Origin: Bacteroidaceae bacterium
GTDB taxonomy: Bacteria; Bacteroidota; Bacteroidia; Bacteroidales; Bacteroidaceae
Direction: 5' to 3'
Assembly: GCA_017617315.1 (NCBI GenBank)
Contig: JAFZWM010000018.1
Span: 40,990-104,989, forward strand
DNA: 64,000 nt
The notes under the pieces were generated by a model, which made no database searches, was not told where the DNA came from, and saw nothing but the letters and a program-made list of their open reading frames with translations. How positions within the stretch are numbered: the first letter of the stretch is position 1; the number at the start of each line of letters is the position of its first letter. The translations under genes and the position numbers were made by a program. Below are positions 8,692 to 18,691 of this stretch, in pieces.

Positions 8692-9815
8692 GATAACATT
8701 TTATTATAGAAAGACATCAGTTTTTCGCCCATCATTCCGAGAGAATATTCACGGCTGATAACAGAGAACGCGTTGCATCCCTTCTGCTGCAATTCATCAG
8801 CTGAAAGAGATGCGAAATCAGCCAGCGCACCAGCGATATGCTCCACTCCTACCGGAACGCACCAACCGCTATCCGAATCTGTCAGAATCTGCCAGGGCGT
8901 TGTATTCGTGGTTATTACTGGGACAGAAGCCGACATTGCCTCGGCAATCACAAGCCCGAAATTCTCGCTGTAAGTTGGCAACACAAGAACTGAAGCGTTC
9001 GAAATCAACCGCCACTTGTCGTCGCCATAAACGCCTCCAACGAACTCGACAATATCAATCAGATTATTATCCGAACAGAAATTCTTCAGATTTTCGACAT
9101 AGGCAGAATCACCCTCGCCGGCGATTTTCACCTTATAACCGACGATTTTTTCACGAACCCGGCACAAAGAATCAAGAAGAATCTCGATTCCTTTCTTCGG
9201 ATGGATTCGCGAAAGAAACAGAATATATTTCTCGCCGTCGGATTTCAGACTTGCACACTTTTTGGCTATCGACTCATAATCTATACCGATTGGAATAACA
9301 TCGATGTTGAGGTTTGCAACATCCGCAATTTTACAATCCGAATAATACTGAATCACATGTTTTTTCTCCTCCACGGCCGTAACAGTCTGCCACAAAGCCG
9401 TCTTCAGTTGCCGTCTCTGAAAGAAAATCATTCCGAGTTTCTTCTTAAAGCGGTTGCGGTTTACAATCCACGGTTCCAACATTCCGTGAACGGTGAGCGC
9501 GCATTTGTACCCCTTCTGTTCGGCCCACAACTGCACCCACGCACATTGCGGAAGCCAAATCGTATTGACGTGAACGACATCGGGCTTTTCGGCATCGAGA
9601 ATGGCAGTCCATTCTTGTTTGTATCTGCTTCGCGAATACCATTTCGACTGCATGAAAATGACTTTCGCCCCACAGATTTCAACAGGATTCTGCGAAGCAT
9701 CGGCGACGAAAATAAGTTCGGCCCTTGAGCGCAACGAGAGCGCAAGCATCTGCATGTATGTCGTTGTGCCGCCAAACGAACGGTCGAGCGTATTTATGTA
9801 ATGTAGAATTTTCAT
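8688..9815 (-). CDS. GT4 family glycosyltransferase
   Basis: This 375-residue GT-B fold enzyme probably adds one sugar to the growing lipid-linked repeat unit at the inner face of the membrane. The N-terminal domain starts MKILHYINTLDRSFGGTTTY, with the usual glycine-rich acceptor loop. The C-terminal half carries LFLSRIHPKKGIEILL and YSENFGLVIAEAMSASVPVI, the EX7E region that binds the nucleotide sugar. Four-base overlaps with both neighbours show tight operon packing. Donor and acceptor cannot be read from sequence. Confidence 0.9.
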   Translation of the reverse strand: MKILHYINTLDRSFGGTTTYMQMLALSLRSRAELIFVADASQNPVEICGAKVIFMQSKWYSRSRYKQEWTAILDAEKPDVVHVNTIWLPQCAWVQLWAEQKGYKCALTVHGMLEPWIVNRNRFKKKLGMIFFQRRQLKTALWQTVTAVEEKKHVIQYYSDCKIADVANLNIDVIPIGIDYESIAKKCASLKSDGEKYILFLSRIHPKKGIEILLDSLCRVREKIVGYKVKIAGEGDSAYVENLKNFCSDNNLIDIVEFVGGVYGDDKWRLISNASVLVLPTYSENFGLVIAEAMSASVPVITTNTTPWQILTDSDSGWCVPVGVEHIAGALADFASLSADELQQKGCNAFSVISREYSLGMMGEKLMSFYNKMLS

Positions 9816-11839
9816 TTTGCCAAGACTTCTTTATAAACATCCTCGTATTGCCTTACGATGCAAGAGAGTTTGAATCGCTTAATGTTCTCAAGTCCGTCGG
9901 ATACGAGTTTCTGTCTCAAGCTCTCGCCCGAAATAAGTTTTCTGAATCCTTCGGAAATCTCCTGAACGCTCTCTGGATTGACGAAATATGCCGCATTTCC
10001 AGCCACCTCAGTCATCGGTTCGATGCGCGATGTCAGAACTGGTCGGCCAACACTCTGCCCTTCGATAATCGGCATTCCGAAGCCTTCGTAAATTGAAGGA
10101 AACGACACGATGTCGCACAATTTGTATTCTTCGACAATTTCCTCTTCCGTTAGATTTGCCCTCTGCACGAACTTGATGTTATGCTTTTTCAGCAAGACTT
10201 TTATCTCGTCGGAAATCTCGCCGATTATCCTAAGTTCGCAATCGATGCCGTCGAGAGCCTCGATTACGCGTTCGAGATTCTTGTTCCAGAACGTTCCAAT
10301 GTGCAAAATTACAGGACATTCGACATTGAAATTCTTTTCTGTGAAACTGAATTTTTCATCTACCGAATTGTAGATAACAACCGTTTTCTTCTCTGCCCAC
10401 GGACAATGTTTTAGCAAATTCCGTCGCGTCTGTTCAGAGATGCACGTTACTTTGTCGGCCATCCGCACAGGCAGATAGAGCCAAAAGAGCCATTTGTACA
10501 GTTTTTTTATCGGATTTCGCACATTATCAATGAAAACCAAATCGTGAATTGTCAGAACCGTCTTGCATCCGCCAAGGAAAAGCAGGGCATCGTGAATGTG
10601 CCCAGTTACATGATTCACCCCACGCTTGTTTCTGTGTCGAAAAACGTAGAATCCGTTAATCAGAACATCCCACGGCATAGAATTAGGCGATGGCATTTCG
10701 GTCGTGCCAACCTTCCACTCGTCCGACAACCGACCTACGACAGGCTCAAAAACGTGTGCGATAGAAAATCCGCATTTTCTGTTGCGAAAATGGAATGTAA
10801 CAGATTCCTCTGGCTTTGTTTTCTTCTGCATTTGTCCAAGAAAAACGAATGCAGTCAGACGATTGGCGCGCAGTAATTTTCCGATAATCATGCAAACAAA
10901 TGCAATGGCAACGGCACCAATCAACGTACAAATATCTTTTTCTAAATCGCTCCACTTGATTGTGATTGACCTAGTTGCGTTCATACCATACCAAAGCCAC
11001 AAAATCAAGAAATAATAATGGAAAACGTAAATATCGAGCGACGATTTTCCGAAGCTATTGAACAATCTATCCAACAATCTGATATTCCGCAGATTATAGA
11101 AAAATCCAAGCATCACGACAACAGCCGAGATGCGCGCAATATCCTTGAAAATACCTTTTTCTGATATTGAATCGGGATAAACATGCACAAGCAGAAACAA
11201 ATATAAACAAAACAAGGCTACAGTAACTTTCTTGTCTGTAAGGACATTGAAAACGCGCAGTCTGTTCAAGAACAAGCCAAAAGCGAAGAATGGCAGATTT
11301 CCGGCAAGATGCTTAAGCGAGAAAAAGCCAGAAACTACATGCGGCGACATTTTATTTGCAACCACAGCAATCGCAAAGAAAACGAGCCAAAACAGAACAT
11401 CTAGCAAAAATCCATATCGAAATTTCTTCCAAACAGACTTCAGAAGATGGTAGAAGATGTTTATTATAGCAAGTTCAAACAGAACAAACAAATACCAATA
11501 TCCATACTTTGCATTTGCAAACAAAATTGCATAAGGAAGCGAACTGTAACAATAATAAACATAAAGTCCGCCAACAACAAAGAAAGGTATCAGCAAGCCT
11601 GCCGACTTCTTCTTCAGAACAGACAGAACATTCATCTCCCTGCCATCGTAACACGAAAAATATCCGCTTACCATGAAGAACAGGGCCATGTGAAAACTGT
11701 AGATAATTCCGTAGACGAGATTTGCCGACGCCGCCGCATAATCGTAACCATATATCGCCTGAATGAGATGCCCCCAAAGCACAAGCAATATGGTAAATCC
11801 TTTTATGTTGTCCCAGTATTTGATTCTCTGATTAGTCAT
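9812..11839 (-). CDS. Fusion of an acyltransferase-3 membrane domain with a GT4 glycosyltransferase
   Basis: One open frame of 675 residues joins two usually separate proteins. Residues ~1-336 are an acyltransferase-3 (WecH/OafA-like) membrane domain, with the opening KYWDNIKGFTILLVLWGHL and about ten hydrophobic segments. From about Met337 (codon at 10829-10831) a GT4 glycosyltransferase begins, with VLTIHDLVFIDN, a LHIGTFWNKNLERVIEAL donor-domain start and SIYEGFGMPIIEGQSVGRPVL (EX7E). Met337 falls where a free glycosyltransferase would start, and no stop separates the parts. The natural reading is a membrane-tethered enzyme that may acylate and glycosylate the same glycan. A sequencing error removing a stop is the alternative. 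Confidence 0.85.
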   Translation of the reverse strand: MTNQRIKYWDNIKGFTILLVLWGHLIQAIYGYDYAAASANLVYGIIYSFHMALFFMVSGYFSCYDGREMNVLSVLKKKSAGLLIPFFVVGGLYVYYCYSSLPYAILFANAKYGYWYLFVLFELAIINIFYHLLKSVWKKFRYGFLLDVLFWLVFFAIAVVANKMSPHVVSGFFSLKHLAGNLPFFAFGLFLNRLRVFNVLTDKKVTVALFCLYLFLLVHVYPDSISEKGIFKDIARISAVVVMLGFFYNLRNIRLLDRLFNSFGKSSLDIYVFHYYFLILWLWYGMNATRSITIKWSDLEKDICTLIGAVAIAFVCMIIGKLLRANRLTAFVFLGQMQKKTKPEESVTFHFRNRKCGFSIAHVFEPVVGRLSDEWKVGTTEMPSPNSMPWDVLINGFYVFRHRNKRGVNHVTGHIHDALLFLGGCKTVLTIHDLVFIDNVRNPIKKLYKWLFWLYLPVRMADKVTCISEQTRRNLLKHCPWAEKKTVVIYNSVDEKFSFTEKNFNVECPVILHIGTFWNKNLERVIEALDGIDCELRIIGEISDEIKVLLKKHNIKFVQRANLTEEEIVEEYKLCDIVSFPSIYEGFGMPIIEGQSVGRPVLTSRIEPMTEVAGNAAYFVNPESVQEISEGFRKLISGESLRQKLVSDGLENIKRFKLSCIVRQYEDVYKEVLAK

Positions 11840-11841
11840 TG

Positions 11842-13176
11842 CTATCTTGTTTTATGAGTATTACATGCCGCCAAGGCGAATCCGCCCGAAATGACGGCAA
11901 ATCCTAAGTTTGTAGGAACTCCGAGCTGTCCCTGAGGCTCGTTAAGAAGCATAAAGGCGCAAAGCATCCACGGCAACATATCGTTGCCTCTGTTTAGCAT
12001 TCTGTGCGACTTTATAAAGACATCAAGACCGAAAGCACATCGCAAAGCAATAACCATCAGTCCGAAAACATATCCGCTTTCAGTCATAACACGTCCCCAC
12101 TCATTTTCGCCGTTCATGAATGCGAACATACTGCTACCACCCAGCAACTGCGCTCCTGTACTTGTTCCGGCACCAAGTCCGACACCCCAGAGTGGAGCAT
12201 AGGAGTTGAACACGGCATTCAGGAAACCACCGGCATATCGTCCTCCCAAGGCACTCTGTACACCTCCCTCAATCTCGTTAGCCTCATCAATGCGGGCACT
12301 GAAAGCAGCCGAACTATCTTCCATCCAGCCTGACAGCATCACGGCCGCCGCCGCCACAATTATGAACAAGCCAGTCTGTATGGCACGACTCTGCATTTTT
12401 CGATGAATCATCATGACATAGACCAAGAAAATACATTCCACCATACACTGATAGTATGCCGTTCTGGAAATTGAAAATGGAATAGCGAGAATATAGAATC
12501 CGAGCGCAACAAACAGCACATATTTGTTTATTGCCGCCCTCTCCGTGAGATAGTTGTTCATCAAAAGAAAATAGCCCATGAATGCGCCAACCATTCCAAG
12601 CCATAGTGACACTCCAGATGTGAACGAGAATGTTCCAGAAGAACGGTTAAAGCCCATTGCACCAAGGTACGAAGCTGTTCCTTCGCCACCAACGCCTCGG
12701 TTTACCCACGAATCCATTGGCGAATAGAACTGCCACATAATCAGCATTGTCATCGGTATTGAACAATACAAGATGAACTTGCCCATCGTAAGCAAATCCT
12801 TACGAGTCAAGACTTTGCCAATTATGAACATCATCGGAAAATGACAAAAATAGATTCTGGCTCCAAACAAGGCACAACTCACCGTGTGGTGGCCGAATGC
12901 CAATGATATCAGGAACATCGGCACGGTTATAATCATCATAAGCTGGGCAATTCCGTCGCGAATCCATCCGCGACGCAAAGCCTCCCATACAAGCCAGAGC
13001 ACGATAGGCTCACGACACAGAAGTAATGGGGTGGCAAGCGGAGTGAGGAACCACTTTCGGAGTGCTCCCTCGAATATCAGAAGAATCAGATAAATCCAAA
13101 TAGCACGTTTATGGATAAGATACTGATCCTTTTCAATATATCTGTCTAACAGTTCCCAGCTTATTCTAAATTCCAT
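11842..13176 (-). CDS. O-antigen polymerase/ligase-like membrane protein (Wzy candidate)
   Basis: The 444-residue polytopic protein has about ten hydrophobic segments and a large loop near residues 270-330, the layout of the Wzy/WaaL superfamily. The region around GRYAGGFLNAVFNSYAPLWGVG resembles the O-antigen ligase/polymerase signature. It would join repeat units in the periplasm. It starts 15 bases inside the preceding glycosyltransferase gene and ends two bases before the next start, so it is part of the same transcript. Being the only candidate in the locus, it is probably the polymerase rather than a ligase. Confidence 0.8.
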   Translation of the reverse strand: MEFRISWELLDRYIEKDQYLIHKRAIWIYLILLIFEGALRKWFLTPLATPLLLCREPIVLWLVWEALRRGWIRDGIAQLMMIITVPMFLISLAFGHHTVSCALFGARIYFCHFPMMFIIGKVLTRKDLLTMGKFILYCSIPMTMLIMWQFYSPMDSWVNRGVGGEGTASYLGAMGFNRSSGTFSFTSGVSLWLGMVGAFMGYFLLMNNYLTERAAINKYVLFVALGFYILAIPFSISRTAYYQCMVECIFLVYVMMIHRKMQSRAIQTGLFIIVAAAAVMLSGWMEDSSAAFSARIDEANEIEGGVQSALGGRYAGGFLNAVFNSYAPLWGVGLGAGTSTGAQLLGGSSMFAFMNGENEWGRVMTESGYVFGLMVIALRCAFGLDVFIKSHRMLNRGNDMLPWMLCAFMLLNEPQGQLGVPTNLGFAVISGGFALAACNTHKTR

Positions 13177-14411
13177 TCTTTCAGATGTTTCTCTACCGAT
13201 TTTGCCATTGCTTCGCTATAAACATTCCACGGTCTGCCTGCGGCGGTGTTCATTGCCGACTTTCCTACCTGAGCCAGCATCTCGGGATGCAAAATGATGT
13301 CCTCAATCCGCTCTCTTATCGGGGCTGAATTGGCTGCATTTACGAGCCATCCGTCGCTGCCGCTCTCGATGATGTCGGGGCCGCATGTACGCTCGGTTGT
13401 AATGACCGGAGTTCCCTGCGACATTGCCTCGGTAACGACGAGTCCGAAACCCTCGAACAACGAAGGAAACAACAGCACGTCCGATTGAGCCATCAAAGAT
13501 AGCACATTTTCATGACTTAGCGAAGGTATGTAGTTACATTTCTGCAATTTAGACTTCAATATCGGTGTTCCGCCGATGTTTCCGAGTCCAACAACGGTTA
13601 ACTCAACGTGGCGCTCCAAGCCTTCGATAGCATCGAACATATACGACAAGCCCTTACGCTGACTAAGTCCGCCGACATACAACAAACGGATTTTCCGGCC
13701 GTGAGGACTCGAATATTCGCGATTTCTGTTTACCTCAGGAAAGCCATAAGGCACGACCTCAACCGGTGCTAATTTGCCGGGATAAAGTTCGAGAGTTTTC
13801 TTTGTAAAACTGCTTGCCACATAGATTACATCGGCCATCGCCAGTTCATTGTCCTTGCGTCGGAGTTTTGCATCAGAATCGTCGAAACCGCCCAAAGTCG
13901 GATTCCAATCCGGATTTTTCTCCATCTCGGGCGAAAGACATTCGCGCATGGCACGCCAATATCCTATAGGAAGGTCGTAAAAACACGGAATTTTCACCTT
14001 TTTCGCCTCGGCAAAGGTCGATTCGATGCCATCCTCATATCCGTAAACGAACGAAAAATCCTTGTTCAAAAGAGCATTTTTTGAGTATTTATCGATGTTC
14101 TGATAGATTTTATCTACCGAAAAAATGCCGCGTTCATGCCCAATCATGCTCGACAGATGAGCCTTCTGAGCAAAAATACGGCCGAGTTCGCGCCACGGAT
14201 GCATTTTCAGCGCAGAAGCGATTTCGGAAGAATAGCCGCGCCGTTTCAGCATCGACATACCCGGAAAATCAGACAGCCGACAGAAAACATTGCCCGGCAC
14301 GCAGCCCACCGTTGTGTGAAACTCGCCCAGCAATCCGTGCGAACTGAAACCGTCGAGTACCGCCCTGACATTTGCGTTTCCTGTAGGATGGACAACTATT
14401 CCTCTGTTCAT
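13161..14411 (-). CDS. GT4 family glycosyltransferase
   Basis: This GT-B glycosyltransferase has about 416 residues when started at the ATG at 14411 (MNRGIVVHPTGNANVRAVL). That start overlaps the upstream TGA as ATGA, while the longer in-frame start would add 17 residues lying inside the previous gene. Motifs are LYVGGLSQRKGLSYMFDAI at the start of the donor domain and SLFEGFGLVVTEAMSQGTPV (EX7E). It probably builds the repeat unit of the locus polysaccharide. The sugar is unknown. Confidence 0.88.
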   Translation of the reverse strand: MNRGIVVHPTGNANVRAVLDGFSSHGLLGEFHTTVGCVPGNVFCRLSDFPGMSMLKRRGYSSEIASALKMHPWRELGRIFAQKAHLSSMIGHERGIFSVDKIYQNIDKYSKNALLNKDFSFVYGYEDGIESTFAEAKKVKIPCFYDLPIGYWRAMRECLSPEMEKNPDWNPTLGGFDDSDAKLRRKDNELAMADVIYVASSFTKKTLELYPGKLAPVEVVPYGFPEVNRNREYSSPHGRKIRLLYVGGLSQRKGLSYMFDAIEGLERHVELTVVGLGNIGGTPILKSKLQKCNYIPSLSHENVLSLMAQSDVLLFPSLFEGFGLVVTEAMSQGTPVITTERTCGPDIIESGSDGWLVNAANSAPIRERIEDIILHPEMLAQVGKSAMNTAAGRPWNVYSEAMAKSVEKHLKEWNLE

Positions 14412-15529
14412 AAACCAATCTCGCTTATTATCTGTTTGTACTGCTGAAATGTGTATTCCCATGTGAGTTTTTCCGACAAATCGCCGTAGCCGGAACTCAA
14501 TTTAGCTCTTAACGACTGGTCGCCGAGCAAGAGCGACAGTTTCTGTTCAACATCATCGACATTGCTGAAGTCGGCAAACAGAAGTTTGTCCTTCAACACA
14601 TCGTCGGTATGGTCGCCGCAAGCCGTTAGAATCGGCAAACGATACTGAATAGCCGCAGCAAGAGAGCCGCTCTTCAGACAAGCACCGCCGCGCTTCAGTC
14701 GGCGACTGACCTTCTCGGGCAAAACAAACACGTCTACGATGTTAAAATATTCGGCAAGTTCTTCAGCCGAAAGTTTGCCGGTTCTGTAAATCCAATCAGG
14801 CAGTTTGCCTTTCCAATCGGACTTGCCGAGAAGTAGAAGCTGAACGTTTTTCCCGCTTTCTACTATGTTTGAAACTGCTTTCAGCACGGCAGACTTGTCG
14901 CGCATACCAAACAGCGCAACGACTTGCTTTCCACATGCACCAATCTTATTCCTGAGGATGTTCTTTTTCTCATCATCGATTGTCTGCATCGGGATATTCG
15001 GAGCTATCGGAATCAGTCTTGCCGATTTGCAATAGAACGATATTCTGTTCTTGTAATTCTGTATGCTTGTCGCAACCTTTGCACTTTTCTTTATGACATA
15101 GCCTGTGATAAACCTTTCGCAAATAGCCACAAGCAAATGCTTTGGATTACAATCGTTTATCATAACGAAAGGTTCGTGTACGAAAGTAAATATCGGAATC
15201 CCTGTTTTATGGATATCGCGCATAATCGGAACCAAGCCGAAAGGCAGTCCTTTAGCATCAAATCCGTGAGGCACATACTGAAGCGAGATGACATCAGGCT
15301 TTTCTTTTTCGATTATGTCAAACACGATGTTGCCTGCATTCTTGTTCCATTTTTCAACCACAGAGTAGACAGAAACGCCTTCGATGGCATCTCTTTGGCA
15401 ATCATCCCTCCGGCACACGACGACGCACTTGTCGCCATTCTGTACGAATTGGCGGCACAGAAAAAATGTATAATCGCCCACCCCACAAATGTTTGGCGGA
15501 AATGTATTGGTTATAAACAGAATCTTCAT
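14408..15529 (-). CDS. GT4 family glycosyltransferase, first gene of its unit
   Basis: The 373-residue GT-B type protein starts at the ATG at 15529 (MKILFITNTFPPNICGVGDY), preferred over a TTG one codon earlier. It has the acceptor-side VGDYTFFLCRQF loop. The donor-side motif is less canonical than in its neighbours (RRLKRGGACLKSGSLAAAI in place of a clean EGFG..EX7E), so donor binding may differ. It sits behind a TATATTTG box and probably opens the leftward unit that ends at 8140. Specificity is unknown. Confidence 0.82.
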   Translation of the reverse strand: MKILFITNTFPPNICGVGDYTFFLCRQFVQNGDKCVVVCRRDDCQRDAIEGVSVYSVVEKWNKNAGNIVFDIIEKEKPDVISLQYVPHGFDAKGLPFGLVPIMRDIHKTGIPIFTFVHEPFVMINDCNPKHLLVAICERFITGYVIKKSAKVATSIQNYKNRISFYCKSARLIPIAPNIPMQTIDDEKKNILRNKIGACGKQVVALFGMRDKSAVLKAVSNIVESGKNVQLLLLGKSDWKGKLPDWIYRTGKLSAEELAEYFNIVDVFVLPEKVSRRLKRGGACLKSGSLAAAIQYRLPILTACGDHTDDVLKDKLLFADFSNVDDVEQKLSLLLGDQSLRAKLSSGYGDLSEKLTWEYTFQQYKQIISEIGL

Positions 15530-15546
15530 CAAAAATAATTATCAGG

Positions 15547-15554
15547 CAAATATA
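15547..15554 (-). promoter_or_regulatory. Promoter -7 box for the 15.5-8.1 kb glycan unit
   Basis: On the minus strand the sequence reads TATATTTG, 17 bases before the ATG at 15529. The -33 element is unclear. It suggests that the locus contains two leftward transcription units. Confidence 0.45.
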
Positions 15555-15595
15555 ATAAAATTTATCCGATTATCATTTTGAGTTGAACAACAATT

Positions 15596-17158
15596 CTATT
15601 TCTTGACAAACTTAATCAAGGCATAATTTTCAGTTTCCTTTACATGAACGGTGTCCGTGTCTATTAAATAATGCTCTTTTATTGAGTTCTGGAGATTAGT
15701 TGTATCGTATTTTTTTGGAGAAAAAAGCAACACGTCGCCATTTAAGAAATCCTTATAAGTAAAATAGCCTGTTTTTAATGGATACTTAGCCAACCAAGCA
15801 ATATATATGATACTACAACCTTCATATTGCTTTCTCATATTAAATGGACGCGAATGAAATTCAACCCCTATTTCATACTGATAAGGAACACATCTGTACT
15901 TTTTCCATTCTCCGCATATTGGCAAATCCGCAAATTCATCTTCATATTTTACTGTCTTTATATAATAAATCCACCCTCTAATATCACGTACAAAACCAAT
16001 GTAACTTACGAAAAACAATAGAAACGAAAGATATAGCATTATACTATATTTCTTTAAATATCCAGAAGCAACTATACACAACCAAAACAAAGGCAATATT
16101 GAAGATATTACAACCCTATATTTTGGCATACTGTTCATTGAAACATAACAAAGCAACAGCACCCACAAGATGTAAGAAACTACAGAAATATAAATAAATC
16201 TTTTATTGTTGCACCCGAAAATGAAAGTTAGCATCACAACAAAATTGACAAATATCATCTTCCAATATTTTTTCAAAAAATTCTCCGATATATTGTCTAC
16301 CTTATTATCAAAAGTATTTGAGTCTAAAACTTCATATGTTTTCCTCAAAACATCTGTTGTTAAAATATCTGGATCCTGAAAGAATTTACGGAACAAATAA
16401 TAGTCGCTCACTGACATTATTTTCAACATTTCAGGCTTACATTTCTCCCTATTTGGATTATCAGAAATCTTTCCTCTGATTTCATTGTATTCTTTATACT
16501 CCTTCCATTCCCTGTCCAGGTAAAAAGCATTGTTTCCCAGATGTAAAATTCCAGCCACACAAAGAATCACCCCAATCTTCAGATAACTTTTCCACCCCTT
16601 GCCAAACTCATAAACGAGAATTGGAACTGACAATATAAAAATCATTCCGGCACAATGATACCGAACCAAGAACGATATCAAAAAGAACAATGCCCCTAAA
16701 CCAAAATGCCGTTTTTGCAACAGGATCATCGAAGCCATAGCCAAGACCCCAGCAACTGTTGTAAATTGAAGATAAAATATTATATAGCTCCATACCGAAT
16801 ATAACACAAACAGCAAGGAAGCCTTTAACACCTTTGACTTAACATCCTTTATTGTATAATACGATGCAACCGTAACTGATAGTATCTGAAAGAATGCCAA
16901 CAAATAAGTATACCACTCAACCGACGGAACAAGTTTATACCAAAAAACTAAAAAACAACCGTACAAAGCATTCATATAAACCAAATGACAATTTGGCTCT
17001 CCTAGATATGTACCGTTAGCGATACTAGCCATTATGACATCGTCACATTCTTCAAACCTTACAGGAAAAACATTGACTATAAGTACAAAAAAAGCGATAT
17101 TAAATAACAATATAGCTATTAGTATAAATATTGATCTTCTGTTGTTTATGTTCAACAT
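15596..17158 (-). CDS. Polytopic membrane protein, probable GT-C glycosyltransferase
   Basis: The 520-residue protein has roughly ten to twelve membrane segments and is strikingly AT-rich compared with its neighbours. After the first membrane segment comes FEECDDVIMASI (about 34-45), an acidic cluster in the first periplasmic loop. This is where GT-C enzymes that use polyprenyl-phosphate sugars keep their catalytic Asp/Glu residues. A C-terminal soluble part of about 100 residues follows. As the last gene after a lipid-glycosyltransferase, flippase and amino-sugar set, it is the natural candidate for the periplasmic transferase. That role is inference from topology and neighbours, not from a recognised family. 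Confidence 0.7.
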   Translation of the reverse strand: MLNINNRRSIFILIAILLFNIAFFVLIVNVFPVRFEECDDVIMASIANGTYLGEPNCHLVYMNALYGCFLVFWYKLVPSVEWYTYLLAFFQILSVTVASYYTIKDVKSKVLKASLLFVLYSVWSYIIFYLQFTTVAGVLAMASMILLQKRHFGLGALFFLISFLVRYHCAGMIFILSVPILVYEFGKGWKSYLKIGVILCVAGILHLGNNAFYLDREWKEYKEYNEIRGKISDNPNREKCKPEMLKIMSVSDYYLFRKFFQDPDILTTDVLRKTYEVLDSNTFDNKVDNISENFLKKYWKMIFVNFVVMLTFIFGCNNKRFIYISVVSYILWVLLLCYVSMNSMPKYRVVISSILPLFWLCIVASGYLKKYSIMLYLSFLLFFVSYIGFVRDIRGWIYYIKTVKYEDEFADLPICGEWKKYRCVPYQYEIGVEFHSRPFNMRKQYEGCSIIYIAWLAKYPLKTGYFTYKDFLNGDVLLFSPKKYDTTNLQNSIKEHYLIDTDTVHVKETENYALIKFVKK

Positions 17159-17167
17159 AATGGCATT

Positions 17168-18307
17168 TTATATCTTATTAAAATATTCCTTTATCAAACC
17201 AACAATATAATCAACCTGCCCCAATGTGAGTTCATAGAACATTGGCATACGAACAATACAGTCGGCATACTTGTCGCAATACGGCAAATCTGGAATCTCG
17301 GTATAATTAGAAGTGTAATACTCGCTCTTGTGCAAGCTAAGATAATGGAACACGCTTAAAACACTATGTTCTTTCAGATATTTTATCAAGCCTGTTCTTT
17401 CCTCAAGATTGCGACACACGAGATAGAACATGTGAGCATTGTTTGTTGCATATCCCGGAATCTGCGGAAGTCTGATTTTTCCGCTTGCAGCCAAAGTCTG
17501 AAGCCCTGCGAAATACTGGTTCCACAGCAGTCTGCGTTTATCCTGAATCTGCTGCATACTCTCAAGCTGCGCCCACAAGAATGCACTAACCACCTCGGAA
17601 GGAAGGAACGACGAGCCAGTGTCGCACCAACCATATTTATTAACTTCGCCACGGAAAAACTCCGAACGGTTTGTTCCCTTCTCCCAAATAATTTCAGAAC
17701 GACGGATGAATCGCTCATCGTTTATTCCCAACATTCCGCCTTCTCCAGAAATGATATTTTTTGTTTCGTGGAACGAGAAGGCTGACAAGTGTCCGATAGT
17801 CCCAAGTGGTCTGCCCTTGTAGTAAGAATCGATTGCCTGAGCCGCATCTTCAACCACAAGAAGATTGTGTTTGTCGGCAATCTCCATTATTTTGTCCATA
17901 TCACACGCAACCCCGGCATAATGAACCGGAACGATGACTTTTGTTCGAGTAGTTATGAGAGCCTCAAGTTTATCGGCATCGATATTAGGATTGCTTTCCA
18001 TCGAATCGGCAAAGACAATCTTGCATCCCTGACGGACAAAAGCCAATGCCGACGAAACAAACGTATATGAAGGAACGATAACCTCATCACCCGGACCTAC
18101 ATTACAGAGAATTGCGCACATCTCAAGCGCATCGGTACAAGATGTTGTAAGCAATGCTTTCTTAAAACCATACTTGTCTTCGAAAAACTTCTGGCATTTT
18201 TTTGTAAAAAAACCGTTGCCCGACAGTTTTCCTGTATAAACCGCCTGATACATATAATGTGCCTCCTTACCTGTAAGGAATGGCTTGTTAAAAGGTATCT
18301 GTTCCAC
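17168..18307 (-). CDS. wecE: dTDP-4-amino-4,6-dideoxygalactose transaminase (WecE/RffA-like)
   Basis: This DegT/DnrJ/EryC1-family PLP enzyme should convert dTDP-4-keto-6-deoxyglucose to dTDP-4-amino-4,6-dideoxygalactose. It follows E. coli WecE closely over its length: SCTDALEMCAILCNVGPGDE, PSYTFVSSALAFVRQG, VPVHYAGVACDMDKIM and AFSFHETKNIISGEGG, where the lysine in HETKN is the PLP anchor. I start at GTG 18307, giving VEQIPFNKPF, matching the IPFN start of WecE; a TTG at 18340 is the alternative. rmlA and rmlB, which would make its substrate, are not in the window. A related 3- or 4-aminotransferase cannot be excluded. Confidence 0.87.
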   Translation of the reverse strand: MEQIPFNKPFLTGKEAHYMYQAVYTGKLSGNGFFTKKCQKFFEDKYGFKKALLTTSCTDALEMCAILCNVGPGDEVIVPSYTFVSSALAFVRQGCKIVFADSMESNPNIDADKLEALITTRTKVIVPVHYAGVACDMDKIMEIADKHNLLVVEDAAQAIDSYYKGRPLGTIGHLSAFSFHETKNIISGEGGMLGINDERFIRRSEIIWEKGTNRSEFFRGEVNKYGWCDTGSSFLPSEVVSAFLWAQLESMQQIQDKRRLLWNQYFAGLQTLAASGKIRLPQIPGYATNNAHMFYLVCRNLEERTGLIKYLKEHSVLSVFHYLSLHKSEYYTSNYTEIPDLPYCDKYADCIVRMPMFYELTLGQVDYIVGLIKEYFNKI

Positions 18308-18340
18308 AAATATTCTAAATTTAAATACAAAATAATACAA

Positions 18341-18691
18341 TTATTTCAGATAGAACACATAAATGCCCAACAATATAAGTACCATCGACAGACAAACACG
18401 CTTCGTTATCTTCTCTCCAATGAAGAAATACGACAAAATCGGAACAAAGACATAGCCGAGCGATTCCATTATCGGCAATTCTTTCATTTCAACGCCGTTG
18501 CCCATTGCCGTGATGTTAATGAACAGCGATGAGAAGAATATCAGATACGCCGTTATAACCCGCCAGTTGAGCATCGAGGCTATCCATGAGCGATGTTTTA
18601 TGTCAGCACTTTTCTTCAGAAGAATCTGGCTGCACGACGAGGCAAAGATGCCGAAAATCAGTAGAGCGTAAAAAAATGTCATTTTCTCCAT
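18341..18691 (-). CDS. Small four-helix EamA/SMR transporter, ArnF-like subunit
   Basis: The protein has about 116 residues when started at the ATG at 18691 (MEKMTFFYALLIFG). It has four membrane segments of the small multidrug resistance/EamA fold, ending with a second half that reads SYFFIGEKITKRVCLSMVLI. It overlaps the preceding similar gene by 13 bases. Two adjacent four-helix proteins next to a polyprenyl-phosphate glycosyltransferase resemble ArnE/ArnF, which flip undecaprenyl-phosphate-aminoarabinose. I infer a flippase for a lipid-linked amino sugar. Drug efflux is less likely in this setting. Confidence 0.75.
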   Translation of the reverse strand: MEKMTFFYALLIFGIFASSCSQILLKKSADIKHRSWIASMLNWRVITAYLIFFSSLFINITAMGNGVEMKELPIMESLGYVFVPILSYFFIGEKITKRVCLSMVLILLGIYVFYLK

